Assembly (NCBI RefSeq): GCF_031457805.1
Contig: NZ_JAVDXI010000001.1
Span: 930,001 to 994,000, forward strand
Direction: 5' to 3'
Length of the DNA: 64,000 bases
Source: Caulobacter sp031457805
GTDB taxonomy: Bacteria; Pseudomonadota; Alphaproteobacteria; Caulobacterales; Caulobacteraceae
Shown here: piece by piece, positions 24,743 through 33,538 of the stretch
Layout: each line of letters begins with the position of its first letter
Position numbering within the stretch: the stretch's first letter is position 1
Program-made: the position numbers and the translations under genes
The notes under the pieces: model-generated
Seen by the model: the letters and a program-made list of their open reading frames with translations, nothing else
Told to the model about the DNA's origin: nothing
Database searches by the model: none

Positions 24743-25606
24743 TTAGTTGCCCTTGGCCGCCGTGCGCTTGCCGGCGTTCGACATCGGCTTGCCGTACTTG
24801 GCGCGGTTCTCAGGCGTGTCGGCGACGGGCGGGTTGGAGACGACGTTGGCGTCACCGGCCTTCAGCGTGGCCTGCTCGTCAGGCGACTTCGAAGAGACGG
24901 CCATCACCGCCGAGGCGTCAACGCCGGCGGCCGGCGCGGCCATCGCGCTGGGCGCCGGCGCCGCGTCCGTGGCGGTGGTCGATTGCACCATCGCCGTCAT
25001 CTGTTCGCTGGTCGAGACGTTGGTCGTCGCGCCAGAGTCCGAGGCCGATACGGCGGCTTGCAGCCCCGGCACGTCCTTGGGCAGCAGCACCTTGTCCACG
25101 ACGTGCAGCACGCCGTTCGTGGCCATGACATCCGCCTGGATGATCGTGGCGCCGTCCACCATCGGGGTCGCGCCGCTGCCATCCAGCATCAGAGGCGAGC
25201 CCTCGACGCTCTTCACGTCGCCCTTGGCGCCCTTGATCTTGCTGGAGTCCACCTTGGCGTTGATCAGGTGATAGGTCAGCACCTTCTGCAGCATAGGCCC
25301 GTTCTCGGGCAGGAGTAGATTGTTCAGCGTCCCCGCTGGCAGGGCGGCGAAGGCCGCGTCGGTCGGCGCGAACAGGGTCAGATTCTGGTTGGTCTTGAGC
25401 ACGCTGGTCAGGTTCACGGCCGATACGGCCTTGAGGAAGGTAGTGAACTGCCCTGCAGCCTGAACAGTGTCGATCAGGTCGCCCTTGGCGACGACCGGCG
25501 CCTGCGCGGCGGGCGCCGGTGCTTCGCTCGCGGCGGTCTGGGCTTGGGCGGCGCCGGCCATCAAGGCGACTGCGGCGGCGGCGGTCAGAATGCGCTTTGA
25601 GATCAT
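24743..25606 (-). CDS. Secreted fasciclin (FAS1) domain protein
   Basis: A 287-residue protein with a Sec signal peptide (cleavage near AQA at about residue 22) and one FAS1 domain (about 43-172). The family motifs are LTLFAPTDAAFAALPAGTL (H1-like) and VLTYHLINAKVD...MATNGVLHVVDKVLLP (H2-like). The C-terminal 100 residues are low-complexity, rich in Ala, Ser, Thr and Pro, suggesting a flexible tail. FAS1 domains mediate adhesion or matrix interactions; in bacteria most are uncharacterised. It is upstream of glyQ, separated by the terminator hairpin. Confidence 0.9.
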   Translation of the reverse strand: MISKRILTAAAAVALMAGAAQAQTAASEAPAPAAQAPVVAKGDLIDTVQAAGQFTTFLKAVSAVNLTSVLKTNQNLTLFAPTDAAFAALPAGTLNNLLLPENGPMLQKVLTYHLINAKVDSSKIKGAKGDVKSVEGSPLMLDGSGATPMVDGATIIQADVMATNGVLHVVDKVLLPKDVPGLQAAVSASDSGATTNVSTSEQMTAMVQSTTATDAAPAPSAMAAPAAGVDASAVMAVSSKSPDEQATLKAGDANVVSNPPVADTPENRAKYGKPMSNAGKRTAAKGN

Positions 25607-25690
25607 GGTCGAGCTCCTCTCGGTTCGAGCGATCTACGCCTGACGCCAAGAGTCGGTTCCGCGATCACGGGCACGTGATTGCGGTGAAGC

Positions 25691-26041
25691 TCACTTGAAA
25701 AAGAACACGAGCCCTGCGCCACAGACGATCAACGCAAACCCCAGGAGGGTCGTCATCTTGATCTGCTCTCCAAGATAGAAAACCGAGAATAGGGTGAATA
25801 CGATCAACGTGATCGCCTCTTGCCCGGTCTTGAGCTGAGCTGTCGAATACATAGTGCTTCCAAGCCGATTGGCGGGAACGGCCAGCATGTATTCCGGAAG
25901 GGCGATCATCCAGCTGGTCAGGATCGCGACAGGCAAAGCCATGCTCTTGTTCTTCAGATGCCCGTACCAGGCGAAGGTCATGAACACGTTGGACGCCACG
26001 AGCATCAGCCACGGCGCGACCTTCAGGATGATAGGCGGCAT
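25691..26041 (-). CDS. DUF486 (DMT superfamily) inner membrane protein
   Basis: A 116-residue protein with four predicted membrane helices (about 8-25, 36-53, 70-90, 95-114), belonging to DUF486, small drug/metabolite-transporter-like proteins. The family pattern FAWYGHLKN, an internal charged LKTGQEA loop and the closing FFFK are visible. Members of this size probably dimerise like small multidrug resistance proteins, but no substrate is known. It is monocistronic and divergent from glnK-amtB. Confidence 0.85.
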   Translation of the reverse strand: MPPIILKVAPWLMLVASNVFMTFAWYGHLKNKSMALPVAILTSWMIALPEYMLAVPANRLGSTMYSTAQLKTGQEAITLIVFTLFSVFYLGEQIKMTTLLGFALIVCGAGLVFFFK

Positions 26042-26367
26042 TTCCAGGAACTCCGGGTCTGTCGGAAGGGAGGCGCAACCTAGGCGAACCCGCCCGTCGC
26101 GCGCCAGCGGTCATCCCGTGGGCCGAAAACGCCGAATTCTGTCGCAGCAAGGACCCCTGAAGCCCATTTTTTGGGCGCCGCGCCCATTTCGTTTCCAAAA
26201 CCTTGCTCGCATGCCCCGTCACGGAACCGTCGCCGATAGCCTGGCCGGGCCGGGGAAACGATGCAGCGCGCAAGGGCCGCGTCGGCGGTGATCACAAACG
26301 GGGGCGATTTCGTCTTCGAACAATCAAGCAAATCAAGCCCGCGTCTCGGCGGGCCGGAGCAAGGCGG
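26042..26367. other. Intergenic region, 326 bases, upstream of glnK
   Basis: This gap holds the leaders of the divergent DUF486 and glnK genes. I see an inverted repeat GCCCA-TTTTT-TGGGC (26162-26176) but no clear sigma-54 site (GG-N10-GC with good flanks) or NtrC palindrome that I would defend. The glnK frame is open upstream for 55 codons, but that stretch has no conserved content. Confidence 0.5.
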
Positions 26368-26706
26368 ATGAAACTGATCATAGCGGTCGTCAAACCCTTC
26401 AAGCTGGACGAGGTGCGCGAAGCGCTCGTCGCGGCCGGCGTCGAAGGCCTGACGGTGTCTGAAGTGAAGGGCTACGGCCGCCAGAAGGGCCAGACCGAGA
26501 TCTACCGGGGAGCCGAGTACCAGGTGAATTTCGTGCCGAAGGTGAAGCTGGAGGCCGTCGTCGATGACGCTTCGGCCGCCAAGGCCGTCGAGGCCATCAA
26601 GGGCGCAGCCGCCACCGGCAAGATCGGCGACGGCAAGGTCTTCGTCCTCAATGTCGAGGAAGCCGTCCGCATCCGCACCGGCGAAACCGGCTCGGCCGCT
26701 CTGTAA
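26368..26706 (+). CDS. glnK: Nitrogen regulatory protein P-II (GlnK)
   Basis: A 112-residue trimeric PII signalling protein sensing 2-oxoglutarate, ATP/ADP and, by uridylylation, glutamine. Tyr51 at the tip of the T-loop (GYGRQKGQTEIYRGAEY) is the uridylylation site, and VRIRTGE closes the nucleotide site. Position 26 bases before amtB marks it as GlnK, which binds and blocks the ammonium channel when nitrogen is plentiful. The start at 26368 is set by MKLIIAVVKPFK, the invariant family N-terminus. Confidence 0.96.
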   Translation: MKLIIAVVKPFKLDEVREALVAAGVEGLTVSEVKGYGRQKGQTEIYRGAEYQVNFVPKVKLEAVVDDASAAKAVEAIKGAAATGKIGDGKVFVLNVEEAVRIRTGETGSAAL

Positions 26707-26732
26707 CGCATCGGGAAAAGGGGATACCGACG

Positions 26733-28268
26733 ATGAAACTCACCTTCAAACCGCTGGCGGGGCTTATGCTCGCCGCGACCATCGCGGGGGCTCCGCTGGG
26801 GGCGACCGCGTTCGCTCAGGAGGCTGCGCCAGCCGCCGCCGCCGCGCCCGCCGAGGCCGCACCGGCGCCCGCCGCCGCCGCGCCTGCGGAAGCCGCTCCG
26901 GCCCCGGCCGCCGCCCCGACCATCGAAGACAAGATGGACAAGGGCGACAACGCCTGGATGCTCACCTCCGCCCTGCTCGTCCTGCTGATGATCCTGCCGG
27001 GTCTGGCGCTGTTCTACGGCGGCCTGGTGCGCTCCAAGAACATGCTGTCGGTCATGATGCAGGTTTCGACCGTCGCTCTGATCGGCTTCGTCGCCTGGTT
27101 CCTGTGGGGCTACAGCTTCGCGTTCACTGATGGCGGCAGCTGGGACAAGTTCGTCGGCGGCCTGGGCCGCGTCTTCCTGAAAGACGTGACCCCGGCCAGC
27201 AACGTGGCGACCTTCTCCACGGGCGTCGTGATCCCGGAACTGACCTTCATCGCCTTCCAGGCGACCTTCGCGGCGATCACCGCCGCCCTCGTGGTCGGTT
27301 CGCTGGTCGAGCGCATGAAGTTCGCCGCCATCGTCGCCTTCGCGATCCTGTGGCCGCTGCTGTCGTACTATCCGATCGCGCACATGGTCTGGTGGTGGCC
27401 GGGCCCGAACGCCATCGCGCTGGCGCCTGAGGATCCGGTGAAGTCGGGCCTGCTCTGGGGCTTCGGCGCTCTGGACTTCGCCGGCGGCACTGTCGTGCAC
27501 ATCAACGCCGGTATCGCGGCTCTGGTCGGTGCCCTGATCCTGGGCAAGCGCCAAGGCTACGGCAAGGAGCCGATGCCGCCGCACTCGCTGACCCTGACCC
27601 TGGTGGGCGCTGGCCTGCTGTGGGTGGGCTGGTTCGGCTTCAACGCCGGCTCGAACCTGGAGTCGAACGGCTACGCCTCGCTGGCCATGGTCAACACCTT
27701 CATCGCCACCGCCGGCGCAGGTCTGTCGTGGATCCTCGTTGAGTGGGTCACCCGCAAGAAGCCGTCGGCCCTGGGCCTGGCTTCGGGCATCGTTGCCGGC
27801 CTCGTCGCCGTCACCCCTGCCGCCGGCTTCGCTGGCCCGATGGGCGCCCTGATCCTGGGTCTGGTCGTTTCGCCGATCTGCATCATCTTCTGCTCGATCG
27901 TGAAGAACGCCCTGAAGTACGACGACAGCCTGGACGCCTTCGGCATCCACGGCGTCGGCGGCATCGTGGGCGCCCTTGGCACCGGCCTGGTCGTCAACCC
28001 GCTGTGGGGCGGCGCAGGCATCGTCGACTACACGACCTGCGGCAAGGACGGCGACCTGTCGACCTGCGACGCCCTGGCCTCGTACGAGCCGATCGCCCAA
28101 CTGTTGATCCAAGCCAAGGCCGTCGGCGTGACGGTACTGTGGTCGGCTGTGGCCTCGGCCATCGTGTTCTTCATCATCAAGCTGGTGATCGGCCTGCGGG
28201 CTGCGCCGGAAGCCGAGGAAGACGGTCTGGATATCTCGGAACACGGCGAACGCGCCTACCACAGCTAA
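26733..28268 (+). CDS. amtB: Ammonium transporter
   Basis: A 511-residue Amt channel with an N-terminal signal sequence (cleavage near AFA at about 28) and 11 expected membrane helices starting at about residue 75. Family motifs include PGLALFYGGLVRSKN, the pore residues of FAGGTVVHINAG, and DAFGIHGVGG near the C-terminus. Between the signal and the first core helix lies a periplasmic Ala/Pro/Glu-rich spacer containing a near-perfect direct repeat of PAEAAPAPAAA, unusual in length for the family. Cotranscribed with glnK and ended by a strong terminator. Confidence 0.96.
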   Translation: MKLTFKPLAGLMLAATIAGAPLGATAFAQEAAPAAAAAPAEAAPAPAAAAPAEAAPAPAAAPTIEDKMDKGDNAWMLTSALLVLLMILPGLALFYGGLVRSKNMLSVMMQVSTVALIGFVAWFLWGYSFAFTDGGSWDKFVGGLGRVFLKDVTPASNVATFSTGVVIPELTFIAFQATFAAITAALVVGSLVERMKFAAIVAFAILWPLLSYYPIAHMVWWWPGPNAIALAPEDPVKSGLLWGFGALDFAGGTVVHINAGIAALVGALILGKRQGYGKEPMPPHSLTLTLVGAGLLWVGWFGFNAGSNLESNGYASLAMVNTFIATAGAGLSWILVEWVTRKKPSALGLASGIVAGLVAVTPAAGFAGPMGALILGLVVSPICIIFCSIVKNALKYDDSLDAFGIHGVGGIVGALGTGLVVNPLWGGAGIVDYTTCGKDGDLSTCDALASYEPIAQLLIQAKAVGVTVLWSAVASAIVFFIIKLVIGLRAAPEAEEDGLDISEHGERAYHS

Positions 28269-28291
28269 GGTTGGGGCCAGGCTCAACGTCG

Positions 28292-28328
28292 AAGGGCGCG
28301 GAGGGAAACCTCCGCGCCCTTTTCTTTT
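28292..28328 (+). terminator. Intrinsic terminator of glnK-amtB
   Basis: A 13-bp perfect stem (28292-28304 with 28309-28321) is closed by a GAAA tetraloop and followed by TTCTTTT. Confidence 0.95.
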
Positions 28329-28343
28329 CGCCGCGCCAGCTGT

Positions 28344-28982
28344 CTAGAGGCGGCGCGCGCTGAGGATCGGGACCACCGGGTCCAGCATCTGGCCTTCCAT
28401 CATGGGATTGGTGGCCTTGCCTGGGGTCGGCAGGTTCAGGATCTTGCGAACGATCTCCATGCCCTGCACCACCTGACCGAACGCGGCGAAGCCAAGGTTA
28501 TCCCCCTCGCCGGCCGGATTGGCGTCGAGATAGGGCGCGTCGCCCACGCAGATGAAGAAATCGCTGTCGCCGGTGCCCGGCCCCTTGCGGGCCAGCGACA
28601 AGGTCCCGTCGACATGTCGAAGACCCGTCTGGGTGGTGGGCTCGTGTGCGATCGGCGGCAGCAGCTTCTGTGGATTCCCCTGTAGCCCGCCTTGGATCAA
28701 GCCATAGTCCACCGCGCTCGGTGCCTTGGCCGAGCGCCAGAAGCTCGACCCGTCATAGCGCTTCTCGTCCACATACCGCAGGAAGTTCGCCACGGTCAGC
28801 GGAGCCTGACGAGCCTTCAGGGCGATGATGATGGGACCCAGGCTGGTGTCGAGCCGGACCAGAACATCACCGGCGCCGGGCACGATCGGCGTCGCGGGCA
28901 AGCTGAGGATCTGCGCCGAAGCCAGGCTTGGCGGAGCGGCGAAGACGCCGAGGCCCCCCAGGACGTCGCGGCGTTTCATCAT
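28344..28982 (-). CDS. Exported cyclophilin-type peptidyl-prolyl isomerase
   Basis: A 212-residue protein with a Tat-like signal (MMKRRDVLGGLGVF, Arg pair then hydrophobic stretch, cleavage near ASA) and a cyclophilin domain. Conserved parts are the FRYVD-like NFLRYVDEKRYDGSSFWR (catalytic-type Arg), GGLQGN, and the DNLGFAAFGQVVQGMEIV strand. It would assist proline isomerisation in periplasmic folding. Two ATGs lie close together upstream; GAGGAG is best spaced from the ATG at 28982, so I start there. It is the last gene of the etfQO-TPR-ispE unit. Confidence 0.88.
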   Translation of the reverse strand: MMKRRDVLGGLGVFAAPPSLASAQILSLPATPIVPGAGDVLVRLDTSLGPIIIALKARQAPLTVANFLRYVDEKRYDGSSFWRSAKAPSAVDYGLIQGGLQGNPQKLLPPIAHEPTTQTGLRHVDGTLSLARKGPGTGDSDFFICVGDAPYLDANPAGEGDNLGFAAFGQVVQGMEIVRKILNLPTPGKATNPMMEGQMLDPVVPILSARRL

Positions 28983-28992
28983 CGTCATCTCC

Positions 28993-29865
28993 TCAAGTCA
29001 GGCGGCAACGTCGCACCCACCAGTCGGGGCGCATCGCCTCCAGGCGTTCGGCCAGGCCCTCGGCCTCGATGTCTCCGGCGCAAAGCGCGAAACAGGTCGC
29101 GCCGGAGCCTGACATGCGGACCAGCAGGCTCTCGGGTTCCTCACGCAGCGCGCTCAGGACTTCGGCGATGCGCGGCTCCAGCGCCACGGCGGGCGCCTCC
29201 AGGTCATTGCGTGTGGCCACGGCCAGCCAGGCCGCCGTCTCTTCGGCGCTCTCCAGATGGTCCGGCATGGGCGGCGGCGCGGCGCCGCCGGGATGCACAC
29301 CCGCATCATAGGCCCGATAGACGGCGCCGGTTGGCGAAGGCGCGCCGGGATTGACCAGCACCGCGTTCAGCTCGGGGAGCCTTGGCGCCGACGAGAGCTG
29401 CTCGCCCCGTCCTTCCGCGATCAAGGCGCGCGCACGGAAACAGGCCGCGCCGTCCGCGCCGAGGCTCGCCGCCAGCGGCTCGAGATCGTCGTCCGACAAA
29501 GTGGGCGCCAGAGCGTCGCGGAGCAGCCTCAGCGCCGCGCCGGCGTCGCTGGAGCCGCCGCCCAAGCCGGCGGCGATCGGCAAATGCTTTTCGAGGATCA
29601 ACCGATAGGGCGGGATGGGCCCGCCCAGCCGCCGATGAAAGACTTGGGCGGCGCGAACCACGAGGTTGTCGCCGCTATCGGGGATTGCGCGACCGAAAGG
29701 CCCGGAGGTCTCGAACGCCGGCGCATCGCTCGGCTGGATGTTCACCTGATCCCCGATATCGGCGAAGACCATCAGGCTGGAGATCGGGTGATAGCCCTCA
29801 ACGTCCGGCCCGCCGACGTGCAGGAACAGATTGACCTTGGCCGGGGCGAACGCTGACAGCCGCAT
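28993..29865 (-). CDS. ispE: 4-diphosphocytidyl-2-C-methyl-D-erythritol kinase
   Basis: A 290-residue GHMP kinase of the non-mevalonate isoprenoid pathway, phosphorylating the 2-hydroxyl of CDP-methylerythritol. The N-terminal FAPAKVNLFLHVGG (Lys in the active site), the ATP loop PIAAGLGGGSSDAGAAL and the C-terminal MSGSGATCFAL motifs are intact. The segment after the ATP loop, LGADGAACFRARAL, differs from the common GADVPxCL pattern. ATG at 29865 is preferred; a TTG five codons upstream is the alternative. It follows the TPR gene by 41 bases. Confidence 0.93.
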   Translation of the reverse strand: MRLSAFAPAKVNLFLHVGGPDVEGYHPISSLMVFADIGDQVNIQPSDAPAFETSGPFGRAIPDSGDNLVVRAAQVFHRRLGGPIPPYRLILEKHLPIAAGLGGGSSDAGAALRLLRDALAPTLSDDDLEPLAASLGADGAACFRARALIAEGRGEQLSSAPRLPELNAVLVNPGAPSPTGAVYRAYDAGVHPGGAAPPPMPDHLESAEETAAWLAVATRNDLEAPAVALEPRIAEVLSALREEPESLLVRMSGSGATCFALCAGDIEAEGLAERLEAMRPDWWVRRCRLT

Positions 29866-29906
29866 GATCTCGTGACTCAAGGCTTGGAGGGGCTCAAGCC
29901 GATAGC

Positions 29907-31637
29907 TCAGTTGTGGGCGATCGTCGACGTCGTCGCCGGCGCAGAGAGACCTAGACCGTTCTTCAGCTTGTCCTCGGAGTCGACTTTCTGCTTGTCCGTC
30001 GGCTCAAGGCTCAGGACACGCTGCCACTGGAACCGCGCCTCAATCGTGCGGCCCGCCTTCCAGTAGGCGTCCCCCAGGTGACCGTTGATGTCGGGGTCGC
30101 CAGGTTCGAGCTCGACGGCGGCCTCCAGCTTTTCAATTGCGGTCTTGTAGTCGCCAAGACGGAAATAGGCCCAGCCCAGCGAGTCCAGCATGGCCCCCGA
30201 CTGCGGTCGCGCCGCGACGGCCTTTTCCACCATGGCCAAGGCCTCAGGAAGGCGCTGATTACGGTCAATCCAGGAATAGCCGAGGAAATTCAACAGCTCG
30301 GGTTCATCGGGATTGACCTTCAGAGCCGCCTGCAGGTCGCGTTCGGCCTCGGCCCAGCGTCCGCCTTGCTCCAGAGCGACGGCGCGCAGATAGAGCAGCC
30401 GCCAGTCTGGCGTCGTCGCCTCCCGCGCAAGGATCGGGTCCAGCACGGCCACCGACTCGTCCCAGCGGCTGCTGGCCCGCAGGAGATCGGCCAGGGCGAC
30501 TGCGGCGTCCCGGTCATTCGGCGCGGCGACCGTCGCCGCTCGCGCCACTTCGAGGGCCTTGGTCTTATCGCCCAGTTCGTTCCAGGCCCAGGCAATCTTG
30601 CTCTGGGCCGAGGCGTAGTGCGCGGAGCCTGACGGCACCCGACCATAGGCTTCAATCGCCGCCTGATGATCATCACCCTGGTTCAGCAGATCACCGACCA
30701 GAACCCACGCCTCATCACGTTCAGGATCCAGACGCAGGGCTAGGCGCAGATAGGCCAGCGCGAACTGAGTTTGCCGCTCGCCCGCGAATGTGGCGGCGCA
30801 GGCGATCAAACCCTCCGCGGCGCCCTGGCGAACCGTCGGCGCTGGCGGCGGCGCACCTCGGGCGGCGGCGCGGGCGCGGGCGCGCTGCAAACCGGTATCG
30901 GCAGGCGCGGCGCGAAGTGCGGCGTCATACAGCGCGACCGCATCGTCATGGCGTTTGCGACGCTCGAGGAACGCGCCGTAGTCCAGCGTGAAGATGCTGG
31001 CCGTCGCGGCGTTGGAGGTCAGGGCCTTGTAGTCGGTCTCGGCCTCGTCATAGCGTTTGGCGCGTTCGAACAAGCGCGCCTGACCTTGCTGACCGAAGTA
31101 CTGCACCAGCTTGTCGTTACGCAGCACAGGCTGGACGATCGCGCCGTCCTTGTCGCCAGCGGCAGCGGCGGTCCACGGCCCGAGCAGCGCGACGGCTTGT
31201 TGGTGGGGGAAGCCGGGAGGATCGGACTTGAGGAGGGCTTGCGCCTCCTTACCCTTGCCGAGCGCCAGCGCCTCGACGACGCGTGTCAGGACGCCCAAGC
31301 GCCGGATGGCCTCGGTTCCACCGGCTTCGGTCGGCGCGCTGGCTGCGGCGCGACTGATCTCTCCAGACAGCAAGAGCGCAGTGAAAGAGCGCTCGGCGAT
31401 GACGCCAGGGTCATCGCCCAGCACCGCCGCCGTACCGAAATATGTCGCCGCGTCCTTGGAGTTGCCGTCGCGCAGCGCCGCCTGCCCCGCCAGAAACTGA
31501 CCGTAAGATGTGCGCGTGTCGAACAGCGCATAGCTCTGCCCGACAGGGCCGCGCATCGAGACCGAGCCAGGCGCTGAAGCGCAGGCGGCCAAGGCGGAGA
31601 CGGATACGCAAGCGAGCAGGACTTTGAGACGCGTCAT
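29907..31637 (-). CDS. TPR-repeat lipoprotein
   Basis: A 576-residue protein starting with a lipoprotein signal (LLACVSVSALAAC, acylated Cys at about 18). The remainder is helical repeats, with clear TPR units in the C-terminal half: GRWAEAERDLQAALKVNPDEP, LPEALAMVEKAVAARPQSG, GDYKTAIEKLEAAVELEPGDP and a following unit. Alphaproteobacterial proteins of this layout are found attached to the outer membrane or periplasmic face, but the partner is unknown. Start at 31637 follows GAGGG and is confirmed by the signal. It begins 74 bases after the etfQO stop. Confidence 0.88.
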   Translation of the reverse strand: MTRLKVLLACVSVSALAACASAPGSVSMRGPVGQSYALFDTRTSYGQFLAGQAALRDGNSKDAATYFGTAAVLGDDPGVIAERSFTALLLSGEISRAAASAPTEAGGTEAIRRLGVLTRVVEALALGKGKEAQALLKSDPPGFPHQQAVALLGPWTAAAAGDKDGAIVQPVLRNDKLVQYFGQQGQARLFERAKRYDEAETDYKALTSNAATASIFTLDYGAFLERRKRHDDAVALYDAALRAAPADTGLQRARARAAARGAPPPAPTVRQGAAEGLIACAATFAGERQTQFALAYLRLALRLDPERDEAWVLVGDLLNQGDDHQAAIEAYGRVPSGSAHYASAQSKIAWAWNELGDKTKALEVARAATVAAPNDRDAAVALADLLRASSRWDESVAVLDPILAREATTPDWRLLYLRAVALEQGGRWAEAERDLQAALKVNPDEPELLNFLGYSWIDRNQRLPEALAMVEKAVAARPQSGAMLDSLGWAYFRLGDYKTAIEKLEAAVELEPGDPDINGHLGDAYWKAGRTIEARFQWQRVLSLEPTDKQKVDSEDKLKNGLGLSAPATTSTIAHN

Positions 31638-31711
31638 GCCGCCACCCTCTGAGGTTTCGAGGCGGTCCGCAAGAAAAAGCCTCCCGACCGGAAGGGCGGG
31701 AGGCTGCTTCG

Positions 31712-33388
31712 TCACATGTTCGGATAGTTCGGTCCGCCGCCGCCTTCCGGCGTGGTCCAGACGATGTTCTGCGACGGGTCTTTGATGTCGCAGGTTTTGC
31801 AGTGGACGCAGTTCTGCGCGTTGATCTGGAAGCGCGGGTCCTGGCCCTGCTCGTTGTAGAGCACTTCGTAGACACCTGCCGGGCAGTAGAGGCGCGCCGG
31901 CTCGCCGTACTTGGGCAGGTTCACCTGGATCGGCACCGAAGGATCCTTCAAGCGCAGGTGCGCAGGCTGGTCTTCCTCATGGTTGGTCGCCGACAGGAAC
32001 ACCGAGCTGAGCTTGTCGAAGCTGATCACGCCGTCGGGCTTCGGATAGACGATCGGCTTGTAGTCCTTCGCAAGGCCGGTCGAGGCCGCGTCTGTCTTCT
32101 CGTGCTTCATCGTGCCGAACAGGCCGAAAGCGCCGCCCGTCAGGTGATTGACCCACATGTCGGCCATGCCGAGCGCACCGCCCAGGGCCGTGCCGAACTT
32201 GCCCAGCAGCGGCTTGGCGTTGCGGACGATCTTCAGCTCCTTGGCCACCCAGGACTTGTCGTAGGAGGTCTGGTAGGCGGTCAGCTCGTCGCTGGCGCGG
32301 CCGGCCTGCACCGCCTCGAACGCGGCCTCAGCGGCCAGAATGCCGGTCTTTACGGCGTTATGGCTGCCCTTGATGCGCGGCACGTTCACAAAGCCCGCCG
32401 AGCAGCCGATCAGCGCGCCGCCCGGGAAGGTCAGCTTCGGCACCGACTGATAGCCGCCTTCGGTGATCGCGCGTGCGCCGTAGGCGATGCGCTTGCCGCC
32501 TTCCAGGTGCGGGCGGACCGCCGGGTGCTGCTTGAAGCGCTGGAACTCATCGAACGGCGAGAGCCAGGGGTTCTTGTAGTTCAGGTGCACGACGTAGCCG
32601 ATGGCCACGTAATTGTCCCCGAAGTGGTACATGAAGCTGCCGCCGCCTGTCTGGTCGTCGAGCGGCCAGCCTGTGGTGTGCTCCGCCAGGCCCGGCTGAT
32701 GGTTCTCCGGCGGCACCTGCCAGAGTTCCTTGATGCCAATCCCGTACTTCTGCGGCGACTTGCCTTCGTCCAGCTTGAACTTGGCGATCAGCTGCTTGGC
32801 CAGCGAGCCGCGCACGCCCTCGGCAATGAAGACATACTTGCCGTGCAACTCCATGCCCGGCTGATAGTCGGGCTTCTTCTCGCCGTCCTTGGCGATGCCG
32901 ACCACGCCGACCACCACGCCTTTGACCGAACCGTCTTCATTCCAGACGAGGTCGGAGGCGGCGAAGCCCGGATAGATCTCGACGCCCAGCTCCTCGGCCT
33001 TGCCGGCCAGCCAGCGGGTCAGGTTGCCGAGAGAGGCGATGTAGCAGCCGTGGTTGTGCATGAACGGCGGCATGGCGAACATCGGCAGGCTGAGCTCGCC
33101 TTGCGGGCCCAGCAGCTTGAAGCGGTCCTTGGTGACCGGCGTCTCCAGCGGCGCGCCCTCCTCCTTCCAGTTGGGGAAGAGTTCGGACAGGCCCTTGGGG
33201 TCGATCACCGCGCCCGACAGGATGTGGGCGCCGACTTCGGAGCCCTTTTCAAGCAGAGCGACCGAAATCTCGGTCCCGGCCTTGGCGGCCATCTGCTTCA
33301 GACGGATCGCCGCAGAGAGGCCCGCGGGACCGCCACCGACGATGACGACGTCGTATTCCATCGACTCGCGTTCGAGGTCTTCGCTCAT
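31712..33388 (-). CDS. Electron transfer flavoprotein-ubiquinone oxidoreductase
   Basis: A 558-residue inner-membrane flavoprotein passing electrons from ETF, reduced by acyl-CoA and other dehydrogenases, to ubiquinone. FAD binding is at VVIVGGGPAGLSAAIRL (about 14-30). The C-terminal [4Fe-4S] site is visible as CPAGVYE, then CVHCKTCDIKDP; with the PEGGGGPNYPNM ending this matches the family exactly in length. It is the first gene of the etfQO, TPR, ispE, cyclophilin run and serves every acyl-CoA dehydrogenase in this window. Confidence 0.97.
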   Translation of the reverse strand: MSEDLERESMEYDVVIVGGGPAGLSAAIRLKQMAAKAGTEISVALLEKGSEVGAHILSGAVIDPKGLSELFPNWKEEGAPLETPVTKDRFKLLGPQGELSLPMFAMPPFMHNHGCYIASLGNLTRWLAGKAEELGVEIYPGFAASDLVWNEDGSVKGVVVGVVGIAKDGEKKPDYQPGMELHGKYVFIAEGVRGSLAKQLIAKFKLDEGKSPQKYGIGIKELWQVPPENHQPGLAEHTTGWPLDDQTGGGSFMYHFGDNYVAIGYVVHLNYKNPWLSPFDEFQRFKQHPAVRPHLEGGKRIAYGARAITEGGYQSVPKLTFPGGALIGCSAGFVNVPRIKGSHNAVKTGILAAEAAFEAVQAGRASDELTAYQTSYDKSWVAKELKIVRNAKPLLGKFGTALGGALGMADMWVNHLTGGAFGLFGTMKHEKTDAASTGLAKDYKPIVYPKPDGVISFDKLSSVFLSATNHEEDQPAHLRLKDPSVPIQVNLPKYGEPARLYCPAGVYEVLYNEQGQDPRFQINAQNCVHCKTCDIKDPSQNIVWTTPEGGGGPNYPNM

Positions 33389-33538
33389 GGGATCTCCCGG
33401 TGAGGCCCTACGGCCGCTCTTATGACTGTTTGAATCACAGCTTATCCGAACGTGACGCGGGGGTGGTCAAGCACCTAGCCGGATTTTTTGCTGCAGCGCA
33501 GCGTGGAGACCGACGACAATCCGAGCTAAGACGGTGAC

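Noticed and set aside
26042..26367. Sigma-54 promoter before glnK-amtB
   Set aside because: No GG-N10-GC element with good flanking bases was convincing; the cluster may use another promoter type here.
26502..28286. A minus-strand open frame of 594 codons opposite glnK-amtB
   Set aside because: Same antisense artefact; composition is His/Arg/Asp-rich and it lies opposite an unambiguous transporter.
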